Source: Bodo saltans
Lineage: Eukaryota > Euglenozoa > Kinetoplastea > Eubodonida > Bodonidae
DNA length: 64,000 bases
Direction: 5' to 3'
NCBI GenBank assembly: GCA_001460835.1
Contig: CYKH01002220.1
Coordinates: 63,969 to 127,968 of the forward strand
Positions within the stretch are counted from its first letter, which is position 1. The number at the start of each line of letters is the position of its first letter. Made by a program: the position numbers and the translations under genes. Positions 18,286 to 27,327 of this stretch are shown here, one piece after another. The notes beneath the pieces are model-generated. The model searched no databases. It was not told the DNA's origin and saw nothing but the letters and a program-made list of their open reading frames with translations.

Positions 18286-18316
18286 TTTTTCTGTTGTTAT
18301 CGTTTCTCTTCTTCAG
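18286..18316 (+). promoter_or_regulatory. putative polypyrimidine tract and acceptor next to ATG 18318
   Basis: A T/C-rich run ends CTTCTTCAG at 18316, one base before ATG 18318. If this AG is used the 5' UTR is almost absent. The tract also argues against any start upstream of 18318. Confidence 0.45.
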
Positions 18317-18317
18317 A

Positions 18318-20537
18318 ATGGAGTCGAAGTCGAAGTTTTCGGCACGCCGCCTGTTGATGGAGGCGTTGCGTACGCAAGACATTCTGGACATCGAGGAGGC
18401 AATTGCTGCAAACGCTGAAAACAGCAACGCAAATAATGGCGATATTTCACGATCATCTGCAGCGACGGCGAGTAGCATATCCATGGCGGGAGCGATGGAT
18501 CTCAATCGGCTGCTACTGGAAACCAAGAAGATGTACTTGTCGCTCATGAATCACTGCAAGCACCTGTTGAAGCCGCTGAGGCAAGCAATGAGGCGATTGG
18601 ACGGCCCACAAATCGTGACCTCCCTCGACTGCATCTACCGGGCTCCTTCGACTGTTCAAAAGATGATGCTCCGTGACGCTCGCGAGGCAGAACGTATTCT
18701 GAGGCTGATGTCAAACGCCGCGTTGGACGCCAAAAAGATGTTCACAACAGATCATTGGGAGGAGATTGATGGCTACCTGCGAACGTATGAGTCTGTGCTC
18801 ACAGAAAGCGTTGTGGTGGAGCTGGCGAACATTCGCGACGCACTTCGAACGCTACGCAGCCCTCACAAAAATCATGTCTCACCAAGCAGATCCCCACGTG
18901 AGGTGAGTCCTCATGAGGACGAGGTGATGGTGAGTCCTTCGCTTGATCGGCGATCTCCGCCAGAAGCACATTCGCAGTACCCCACGTCGATAATTTTGTC
19001 TCCTCCTTCTGCAGACAAGCGAAGATTTCTTGAAAGTGCCAATCCCACACCTGCCCTGTCTCCTGTGGCGACATCGTGGGAGCAGGATGCCTCATCGCTG
19101 CACTCTCCTTCCTCTGATGCGAACAGCAGTGTCAATCTACTCCGGAAGAAGCTGCAACAATATGCAGCGGCCGTAGGGAGTGACGTTCGTGACGAGCGGC
19201 GTGATATGAACGTTAGCCCAGTTCGTCAGTACGGGTTGTACCGAAGCACTGGAACGCCTGTGGACGGAAGCAGCACCCGATCGCTGTATGACGAGCGCCG
19301 CAAAATGCAGCTCCGAATTGCGAAGCAGTTGGCGCCTGAAGAGTTTGACAGTCGGCAGCAGGTGTCTGATGTTGAGACCTCGGCTCGAATGAATTTGTAC
19401 CGTGACATGGTGCAGTCGTGGGCGACCACTGCCGACGGATGTGGAGCTATCGCCCGCCGAGTAGATTCGTTGATCCTCAACCGCCCTTATTATCGCTCAC
19501 CAATGCGCGGAGAGCTTGAGGATGAGGACGATGTGGAACGTTATCATCACCGACGCCGTTATCGTTTCTTGAAACTTGAACCTCAGTCGACAGAAGCTGA
19601 CCCATTTGGCTCGGCCCACCGTACAGAGCGCCATGTTCGCCCTGGTGGACTTTCTGCAGAAACGCGCCGACAGCTTTCATACAACAGCGGTGCCCACCAA
19701 CAACAACAGCAGCCATTCCACCAACCACCTTTGTCGACAAGTGGATCGCGCGATGGTGCTTCAAGGAGTGGAGCCCCGTCGCCTCAGACACGCTCTGTCT
19801 CAGCGGAGCAGGATGTAGCGCTGGCACTTGGTCTCAACACAGGAGGAGGAAGCAGTGCTGCCACCTCCGCCGAAGCCAGCCGCACCTCCAGTCCAGTGCC
19901 ATTCCACCCATCTGGAGAATCGCATCATCTCCGTCCTCCCCGGCCCACCCACCATCCAGTCGCCGCTACTAGCAGTAGTAGTACTGTTGGTGGTTCTCGA
20001 GCTGCTCCCCTCTACTCCCCGCCCATGGAGCTGCTGTCTGCGGAGAGTGTATTTTTGCTGGAGGAGGGTGAGTGGACAGGCCGTTCATTCATCCAAGACA
20101 AGGAAGCATTCAGTCGCGGCGTGGAACTTGATGTTTGCTACAGTCGTATTCAACTTCACCAGAAAGCGATGTCACGCCCAGCGCGTCACCAATTCTCCAG
20201 TGATGCGACGTCTCTTAGCCACACCTCAGTTGCTGGCTCATCATTGAATTCGACCGGCGTGTACTTCGAGACGAGCACCAGCCACCACCACCATGAGAGT
20301 GAAATTCGTGTGACACTGGGAGACAGTCATATCAACAAGAGCAAAAGCTCAGGTCGTGACGAGGACGACTTGCATCCAGTGCGGCTTGGTCGCTGGGGGA
20401 TGAACCGTGATCCGTACTCAACGTTTGATCGCAGCCCGGAGCGTGTGGATGGCGCCCCTGGGACAGCTCGGCACCACTCCGAAGCGCTCTCTTTGAAAAG
20501 TCCATCCCCACCAAGTGCATCAGATGACGATGAATAG
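18318..20537 (+). CDS. unknown protein, helical N-terminus and long disordered Ser/Pro-rich tail
   Basis: 739 residues, not recognised. Residues ~1-35 (FSARRLLMEALRTQDILDIEEAI) resemble the short helical segments often found in kinetoplastid kinesin- or flagellum-associated proteins, but that is not diagnostic. Residues ~60-175 are a second helical block containing KMYLSLMNHCKHLLKPLRQAM. The rest is low complexity, with many Ser-Pro sites (SPSRSPREVSPHE), Gln and His runs and a terminal SDDDE. The SP sites would suit proline-directed kinases. The open frame extends further upstream, but that part lies inside the pyrimidine tract, so the start is placed at 18318. Confidence 0.8.
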   Translation: MESKSKFSARRLLMEALRTQDILDIEEAIAANAENSNANNGDISRSSAATASSISMAGAMDLNRLLLETKKMYLSLMNHCKHLLKPLRQAMRRLDGPQIVTSLDCIYRAPSTVQKMMLRDAREAERILRLMSNAALDAKKMFTTDHWEEIDGYLRTYESVLTESVVVELANIRDALRTLRSPHKNHVSPSRSPREVSPHEDEVMVSPSLDRRSPPEAHSQYPTSIILSPPSADKRRFLESANPTPALSPVATSWEQDASSLHSPSSDANSSVNLLRKKLQQYAAAVGSDVRDERRDMNVSPVRQYGLYRSTGTPVDGSSTRSLYDERRKMQLRIAKQLAPEEFDSRQQVSDVETSARMNLYRDMVQSWATTADGCGAIARRVDSLILNRPYYRSPMRGELEDEDDVERYHHRRRYRFLKLEPQSTEADPFGSAHRTERHVRPGGLSAETRRQLSYNSGAHQQQQQPFHQPPLSTSGSRDGASRSGAPSPQTRSVSAEQDVALALGLNTGGGSSAATSAEASRTSSPVPFHPSGESHHLRPPRPTHHPVAATSSSSTVGGSRAAPLYSPPMELLSAESVFLLEEGEWTGRSFIQDKEAFSRGVELDVCYSRIQLHQKAMSRPARHQFSSDATSLSHTSVAGSSLNSTGVYFETSTSHHHHESEIRVTLGDSHINKSKSSGRDEDDLHPVRLGRWGMNRDPYSTFDRSPERVDGAPGTARHHSEALSLKSPSPPSASDDDE

Positions 20538-20801
20538 AGGTGTCTGTTGAATTTGATTAGACCAGAAAGAAGAAAATACGAAGTGTAAATTTATGGGAGC
20601 TCATAGGTTCCTTCCCGCACGTCAATCATGTATGTTGTCAACATCAATCTCTAACTGAATAGAAACGAATCAAATCAGTAACGAATCGAGCAAAAGTTAC
20701 AAAAGCCCCCCTCGTAACATCAAACACCAGAAGAAATGATGTAAACGATGCCAGTAGCCCCAAATTTACCGCTTCTCCACACAGATCGAATAATCAATTC
20801 G

Positions 20802-23800
20802 ATGCGAACGAGAATACTCCCACTGAGTGTTTTGGCTCGGTTCGTGGTGCTCCTTATTTGCTGCGTGACGCCGACAAGCGCGGACTTGTTTCTCTGCTCT
20901 GACAACTCAGTTACGCTTGATGCCGCAAGAATCGCCACGATGCAAACGCGTTCATTTCGATTTGAAGACTGCGGTCCCACGGACGCGCTAGTACTCAACA
21001 TGCCTCCTGATAGTAACGGGGTGATGTCGAACTTTTCCTTCTACGTCAGAAACGCCACCGTCCGGTCGCTTCAATTCTCTAGCGCTCCAGGAGGGCTATG
21101 GAACGTCTCTATCGAGTTGATCAACGTCACATTCCTCGTAAGTGGAGGCTACCCTATCGGCATTGCGTCGGACTCCACAAATTTGACAATTTCCATAACG
21201 TCCTCCCGAGTGAGCGAATTAAGCATAATCCCGCGTGCGTTGATAACAATACAACCCACGATAGCAGGGGCGAACCTGACACTCACAAATGTCGCCATTC
21301 ACGTCTCAAACGTTTCCTTTTTCCCAACTTGGGCACCTGCTGCCGCTGTACTTTGGTGTGCTAGTGGCTTTGGGGGCGTCACTCGATCCCACAACGTCAA
21401 TTTTGTTGTTTCTGATGTGGTCATGGGGGCCAACACAATTGCACCTTCGGTGACGATGCTCCCTTGGAATCTTGTCGTGCTCGAATTGGTGCACATCGTC
21501 TCCAACAGCTCCATTAGCATACAGCGAGTAGCGTTGTCGTGCAGCTTCCCCTCGGTATTTCTCATGAGGGCAGGAAGCACCTTACTCAACTCAACTCTGC
21601 TCGTGGAAGACGTGGTGCTAGGACTGACCGTCAGTGGGCAGCGCTGCGTGAATAGCAACGCAACGTACGGGCTAACATCCGTGACATCTCTTGCGAACAT
21701 TGCCGCAGGGTCATCCATCGTCGTGCGGCGGTGCCAATTTTTATTTGCCGGACCGCTTGGTGTGATCTCTATGATAGCAGCCAGCAACCGCAGCGTTGTC
21801 GCAGTGGAGAACGTGACGGTCGGAGCAACATTCTGGCTAAACATGTCGGGCACTGCGCTAGTAGGAATGCAATCGTTGGATTCCCATTCAATATTTCGTG
21901 CGACGCGAAACGATATTGCAGTTAATGGGTGGAGAAGTCCGAGTGATACAAGGATTATCACGCTTCCAAATGACTTCGACAACCTCGTGCCGTACACCGA
22001 TGCGTTCATTCCTCCGTACTTTGCATTTCGACTTGTGTTCATCACGGATGCAAGTGTCTACTTGATGGATTCTCAAGTCCTTGCCGTCGGTGTCGAAGGC
22101 CACGCCACCCTGCGCAACCCAGGGGGATCATTACGCTCTCTCATTGTCATACAAAACCACACAATTGAACTCAACGTGCTCTTCTTAGGGTACTTTGTTT
22201 CAATTGACAGTATTCTCTCCTCGTGTGTCGTGAATATTTCATTGATCACGTTTCGTGCCCACTCCAACGCAAATATAACAATGCTGGACTTCTCCAGAGC
22301 GCAATTTAGCAATGCCACGAATCTTACGATGGAATACTGGTCAGGCAACGTCACTAACTACCCCAACTACCGCCGATGGACAATGCTGGAGAATATTTTT
22401 ATCAAGCATCAGCTTGTGATCTCGAATTCTCTCGTGATCTATCGTCATGGGACCTTTGACGCCCTGTACGCCAACAGCTCAGGAACATGGGGATGGCTGG
22501 GAACTTCAGTGGCGTGGAACAATTCAACGTTGCGAGTGTACAATCTATCCCGCATTGCTATCCGATGCTTCAGCCAGAACGTCCTCGTCAGTGTGTTGAG
22601 TGCCACCATCTTGGCCTACAACATGACCCTTGAAGTGTTCAATGTCAGTGCATCAGTTGTCAACGCGTCCAATGTGTGCTTGGTGTGCGCGAGCGTACAT
22701 GACACCTCTAACATTACTGTCACAGACGTCACCATGTACACCTCGACAAGTCCCATCAGCAGTAGTACATTTCCTACGATGGGCATTGTCATTTTAAAGC
22801 CGGCTGGTGTGTCTCTCACGGTGGTGACCCGATGCAGACTGACATTCGAAAGTGCGACGACTGGCGGTGCCATTGGGTTGATGACTGCAACCTCAATGAA
22901 TTTCTCAGAGGTTCACATCACCGACTGCACGGTGACAGTGAGCCAAGAGGCGGGCACTGTATCGATTATGTCATCCGGGATTTCTTTCTCCTCAAGCGTG
23001 ACCATCATCAACTCTCCGCTCCTCATGCCAACGACTCCGCTGACTGCTGTCATCCTCGCAACGACGTACCTTATTCGCACAACAGTGGTGGTCATGAATT
23101 GCTTGATAAGCGTGTCCCCCACATCGAGCCTTGGCGTGGTGTCGTACCTGCAGCTGATGGCCGACTCCCAGATCAACATTACCAATGTGTCCTCTGCAAA
23201 AGGCGCAAGTTGCTGGACTCCGTCGATGGTAGGCAAACAGGCCATCTCGGATGCCTTAGCCCTGCAACTGTTCCCCGCAGACACAACTTCTGTGATACCG
23301 TCGTTGTTTGTGAATTTCAGAGGCGCCTCCAATGTTGAGATTTATATCACCAACGTCGTGTGGGATGTAGTCTGCACTCCGGTGCTCGCCATCAGTGGTG
23401 ACTGTGTCCTTCTCGCCCACCACGAAACGCTCATCAATGTGACGATTCACATCACCAACACCGTCTCGACACTGTCATCACCGACGTTTGTGATCAATCT
23501 GGCGACGGTTGGTGTGGTTCTACTCGCAGCAGCACCGCAGATTGGAGTGGGAGACTTGGCACAACCGATCAGCAAAAGTATTGTCAGCATCGCAAACGTG
23601 AAAGTTGTGCTAGTCAATGTCACGCTGCGCGTCCCTTCGGTTTACTCGACCACCCAGCGAGTATTTGGTGTTTCTGTCGATTCCACTACCCCTTCCGTTA
23701 TGGACACATCAGCCCAAACGATGATGCCGAGTGTCAGTGTGAATATGAATCTAGTGACAATAGAGGCCCCACGAAATATTACGCTTGTGAACTTTGGAAT

Positions 23801-26800
23801 TTTAGCCAACACAGAGTCACGCGTATTCCTTCGCAATGTGCAAGCGAAGTTTTATGGGACTGCGACAGGGGCAACGACTTTCAGTTCTTTTCGATGCCTC
23901 AGTTTTGCACCACTATTTCCCACTGACAGCCCAAACTGCACCACTGCGCTGAATGCTCGCATCGACCTCGACGCGGTGGCCATCAATGTCTCTGGAGCGG
24001 CTTGCACATCCGCTTCGACATCGTCCACCTGCGACCACGTAGTTGCGGATATGAGTCCGGCAACAGTGACCGACACTAGCATCCTGGGGCTGGTGACCTC
24101 GTACCATGTGCGGCGTGTGTGGAACTCCTTTCAGCTTTTCATTGCTCCATGGGGATTTCGGTTCACAAATCAACTGTCGCCGGTGTCCGATGGGAGTGCT
24201 CTCCTCAACGTGTTGCGTCTCGTAGGGAGCTCTGTGAACATGAGTGGCACGTCACTGCTCACGGTATCGCCTCCATCGGGCAGCTCGCACACCTTTGCCT
24301 CACCGTCAGATGCGCTTGCTCGAATAGGAACGGTCTCGTGGCAGCAGTCGGCTGGGTTTCTGTTCGATGGCTCTGACGCTAGTGGTGGGTCATCTTCTCA
24401 AGCGGTACTGAGCTCGGGTGCTTTGTCAACATCGCGGCCACTGATTGCAATCGATGTGGATGGGACTGTCATCGAAAAACAAGGTGAGGGGCCACACATC
24501 TCTCTCACCAACGTTGTTGTGACGGCGGATGCTTCTGTCGACACAACCGCTACAAACCCCGCGTCCCTCCTCGGCGTGACGGTGGCACCACCGAAGCGCC
24601 AATGGCCGTTTGATGTTGTTGGCCTCTCAATATTGGTGAACAATGTGACGTTTCGGTTGCTGAATGGAGGTACTGCGTCTGCGGCCGTGATGCCCCAGCG
24701 CACTACAACGCTTGTAACACTGTCCGGCACACCGATCCAGCGAGTTGTGATTCGAGAATCCGTCTTGCACTTAGGAGCGGTGACTGTGCGCACTCCAACG
24801 GGAACAGATGCGTCATCGGAAGCTCTCATGGTCATCATGCCCCCTTCGTGGTTGCAGCAGAACATGTCTTCATTTCCTCAAAGCTCAATTTTATCGAACA
24901 ACGACATCATCCTTCCGTCGAATAAAGATGTCACGAAGCTAACGTTCACAACTGCGGTGAGAACTCTGCTGGCAACACAGCAGTGGACTGTTCCACACGC
25001 GTCGTCGCCGGAAGAGAGCCCATTCAAGGTGCAGTGCAACACAATCAATACCATCGCTCCATTAATGAGAGCTGACCCACAGGCAATTCCGCAAAACATC
25101 ACTTCGGTTTGCAATACATTCACCGAACAGATCAGCCTCACTCCCACTTGTGATGCGGCGGGTGGGGCGTCCATTTCGGTGATCCCTGCGAGTGCGCCGC
25201 TGTACAATGTGTATCGGACAGGTGCCGTGTTTACCATAGCATGGGTGAACGCGGAGGATGCTCGCTTTAACCTTCCAACGGAGTCTGCAGTTTCTCTAGT
25301 GAGAGTGTCGTGGGGTGCAGTGACTAGTGTCACTGGTGTGGGGTGCGATAACAATGCAACTGGCTCCATTGGTGCGACTTCTGCTTCGAACCGCTGTAAG
25401 CGACTTGAGGTTGCTGTTAGTACGGGGTCGGAGCAAGTCATTCTCAGCAACAGCTATTTGGCAGTGCTGTCTATCTCATCAGCCTTCTTGGATTGCCCAA
25501 TGGGAGGATTTTTTCAGGTCTCCTTGCTGTACAGCGCAGTGAACCTCCCGACTCCGCAGGCCGCTCGGGACGCGACTAGTGTTCTTGCAGTGGAGTCTGC
25601 GCTTGTGGGTGGCATTGTGGCATCTGCAACGATCGGTTTTGCTGTCTCTCGCACTGCGCTGATGTTTCAATTGTCGGCGTGCGCATTTTCGGACTCTGAG
25701 CCGATGACACGATACGATAGTCCCTTCCGCTTGTCCTTCGGTGGTATGAACGGTGCCTATATTCGTGGCGCGGTTGTCGGAAACTGCTTGCTAGTGGCTG
25801 CTATGGTGGTGCTAGCCCTGTGTATCTCTCTTGTCTTCCACGTACACCGCCGCATGAAGTCGAACCATGAAACATTCTTGCAATCGTTCCGTTGGGTGTC
25901 ACTTCAATCATTGTCGGCAAAGACGCACAGCCCCTCGAACTTAGTCATTCCCGGCTCTTGGATTTTGCAGTCGACAGTTGGTGCGTGCGTGACGCTTCTA
26001 TCTGAGCAGTTTGATGGTGTGGGCGATATTTTTATTGCACTCGCAGGCCTAGCGCTCACTCTTGGACTATTGTTCAAGTTTTACTACAAACTTATTTTCA
26101 GGTTGCAGGGCAGTGTTCACGGAACGAGGCACAGCGTTCTTCTTCCTCGCGGTCGCCCACTTCTTCTTGGCGACTATTGCGAGTGGTTTATGAGGGAGAG
26201 CGTTAAGTGGAGACAGCGTCATCTCGCACAAGATCCGAGATTCAAGCACAAATATTTTGAGATCTTTTGTCAGTACGTCCCCGAGTACCGATGGTACCTT
26301 GTGGTGGAGACGGGCATGTGCGTTGTGATGGGCGTCCTCGCGGGTATTCGCCCCGCAACGGACCAAGGGTGTCAGGACGTTGCGTGGGTAGTCCTGGCTG
26401 CAAGCCTTGCTATGCTGTTGTATTCGGGGTACGCTCGGCCGTACTCTACACGCTTCGATGAATTTATTCTTCAGACTAACAACGCCTTTACAGCCATTTG
26501 CGCCATACTTCTAGCAATTCCAACAGATTCCGACGAGTTGCCCACCGCAGCCGACGCAGTTGCAATGACCCAAGTGTACGTCTCCAGCGCTTTGACAATC
26601 TTGTGGCTTATTCACCACTTGACCCGCATTAAGTCGTTGGTGGAGTATGTCTTAGGACGTGAAGTGGATTTCAATTTGAGCTTCTCCAAGCGAAGTCAAC
26701 CTCAGCAGCAGCAGCTGTCCACAGCGAAGAAATTGAAACACCACAGGCACAAATGGGTGCAGTCGATGGCAGATCTCGCTATGAGTGCTAGCGAGCTGAT

Positions 26801-27092
26801 GGGCATTGACGTGGCTGTCACGGATGCAAACTACCTGGAGCGAATGCTTACCGAATTGAATGTGGAACGGCAGTCACTGAAAAATCGGCTGACTCTCTTG
26901 AGCCAATTTATGAAGAATCCTCAGAAGGATAGCGAAGCTCTGCGCAAGCAAGTTTTGGATATTTTGATTCGCATGTCGTGTTTGAATTCGATTCAGAAAC
27001 GAATTGATGATGCCCTTCAGGCGACCCCTCCGGAAATTACTAAGACATTTCTGAGACAATCCTTGTCAAGAACAACAACGAAATCTGTTTAG
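20802..27092 (+). CDS. giant N-glycosylation-rich surface/membrane protein
   Basis: 2096 residues from the Met that begins a good signal peptide (RTRILPLSVLARFVVLLICCVTPTSA); an in-frame ATG at 20748 would place that peptide internally. The ectodomain (~1-1620) is built of short irregular beta repeats with many N-x-S/T sites (patterns like NVTIHITN, SVHITDCTVTV), suggesting a right-handed beta-helix like those of large adhesins. The C-terminal part has several membrane spans: VGNCLLVAAMVVLALCISLVF (~25780), a pair at 25970-26095, VETGMCVVMGVLAGI (~26305), then spans near 26380, 26480 and 26580. A cytoplasmic coiled tail follows. It resembles the large 'membrane-associated proteins' common in free-living bodonids. 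A role in prey contact or environmental sensing is only inference. Confidence 0.82.
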   Translation: MRTRILPLSVLARFVVLLICCVTPTSADLFLCSDNSVTLDAARIATMQTRSFRFEDCGPTDALVLNMPPDSNGVMSNFSFYVRNATVRSLQFSSAPGGLWNVSIELINVTFLVSGGYPIGIASDSTNLTISITSSRVSELSIIPRALITIQPTIAGANLTLTNVAIHVSNVSFFPTWAPAAAVLWCASGFGGVTRSHNVNFVVSDVVMGANTIAPSVTMLPWNLVVLELVHIVSNSSISIQRVALSCSFPSVFLMRAGSTLLNSTLLVEDVVLGLTVSGQRCVNSNATYGLTSVTSLANIAAGSSIVVRRCQFLFAGPLGVISMIAASNRSVVAVENVTVGATFWLNMSGTALVGMQSLDSHSIFRATRNDIAVNGWRSPSDTRIITLPNDFDNLVPYTDAFIPPYFAFRLVFITDASVYLMDSQVLAVGVEGHATLRNPGGSLRSLIVIQNHTIELNVLFLGYFVSIDSILSSCVVNISLITFRAHSNANITMLDFSRAQFSNATNLTMEYWSGNVTNYPNYRRWTMLENIFIKHQLVISNSLVIYRHGTFDALYANSSGTWGWLGTSVAWNNSTLRVYNLSRIAIRCFSQNVLVSVLSATILAYNMTLEVFNVSASVVNASNVCLVCASVHDTSNITVTDVTMYTSTSPISSSTFPTMGIVILKPAGVSLTVVTRCRLTFESATTGGAIGLMTATSMNFSEVHITDCTVTVSQEAGTVSIMSSGISFSSSVTIINSPLLMPTTPLTAVILATTYLIRTTVVVMNCLISVSPTSSLGVVSYLQLMADSQINITNVSSAKGASCWTPSMVGKQAISDALALQLFPADTTSVIPSLFVNFRGASNVEIYITNVVWDVVCTPVLAISGDCVLLAHHETLINVTIHITNTVSTLSSPTFVINLATVGVVLLAAAPQIGVGDLAQPISKSIVSIANVKVVLVNVTLRVPSVYSTTQRVFGVSVDSTTPSVMDTSAQTMMPSVSVNMNLVTIEAPRNITLVNFGILANTESRVFLRNVQAKFYGTATGATTFSSFRCLSFAPLFPTDSPNCTTALNARIDLDAVAINVSGAACTSASTSSTCDHVVADMSPATVTDTSILGLVTSYHVRRVWNSFQLFIAPWGFRFTNQLSPVSDGSALLNVLRLVGSSVNMSGTSLLTVSPPSGSSHTFASPSDALARIGTVSWQQSAGFLFDGSDASGGSSSQAVLSSGALSTSRPLIAIDVDGTVIEKQGEGPHISLTNVVVTADASVDTTATNPASLLGVTVAPPKRQWPFDVVGLSILVNNVTFRLLNGGTASAAVMPQRTTTLVTLSGTPIQRVVIRESVLHLGAVTVRTPTGTDASSEALMVIMPPSWLQQNMSSFPQSSILSNNDIILPSNKDVTKLTFTTAVRTLLATQQWTVPHASSPEESPFKVQCNTINTIAPLMRADPQAIPQNITSVCNTFTEQISLTPTCDAAGGASISVIPASAPLYNVYRTGAVFTIAWVNAEDARFNLPTESAVSLVRVSWGAVTSVTGVGCDNNATGSIGATSASNRCKRLEVAVSTGSEQVILSNSYLAVLSISSAFLDCPMGGFFQVSLLYSAVNLPTPQAARDATSVLAVESALVGGIVASATIGFAVSRTALMFQLSACAFSDSEPMTRYDSPFRLSFGGMNGAYIRGAVVGNCLLVAAMVVLALCISLVFHVHRRMKSNHETFLQSFRWVSLQSLSAKTHSPSNLVIPGSWILQSTVGACVTLLSEQFDGVGDIFIALAGLALTLGLLFKFYYKLIFRLQGSVHGTRHSVLLPRGRPLLLGDYCEWFMRESVKWRQRHLAQDPRFKHKYFEIFCQYVPEYRWYLVVETGMCVVMGVLAGIRPATDQGCQDVAWVVLAASLAMLLYSGYARPYSTRFDEFILQTNNAFTAICAILLAIPTDSDELPTAADAVAMTQVYVSSALTILWLIHHLTRIKSLVEYVLGREVDFNLSFSKRSQPQQQQLSTAKKLKHHRHKWVQSMADLAMSASELMGIDVAVTDANYLERMLTELNVERQSLKNRLTLLSQFMKNPQKDSEALRKQVLDILIRMSCLNSIQKRIDDALQATPPEITKTFLRQSLSRTTTKSV

Positions 27093-27248
27093 CTTGAAAC
27101 ATTTGTGCGCTCCTTTTTGCACAAAAAATTTACAGTTTCACATGCATCCCCGCCCCCCTCAACGCGCACTTATTTTGACTCACATCGCTGATGAGCAAAC
27201 AAATATTGACGAAATGCTATTGCTTGCCTTTTTCGATGTTTTTCGATG

Positions 27249-27283
27249 TTTTTTTTCCTCTTTTTTTGTTTTTCGACTCACAG
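27249..27283 (+). promoter_or_regulatory. putative polypyrimidine tract and trans-splice acceptor
   Basis: Two T-runs separated by CCTC and followed by ACTCACAG (AG 27282-27283) lie 45 bases before the ATG at 27328. This is one of the strongest such tracts in the window. Confidence 0.5.
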
Positions 27284-27327
27284 CGCAAAGAGAAATAGAA
27301 CAACGTGTTTTTTTGTCTCTTCTGAAT

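Noticed and set aside
21299-22045. 248-codon antisense frame in the giant membrane protein
   Set aside because: Opposite to a clear sense gene with a signal peptide and repeats; no recognisable domain.
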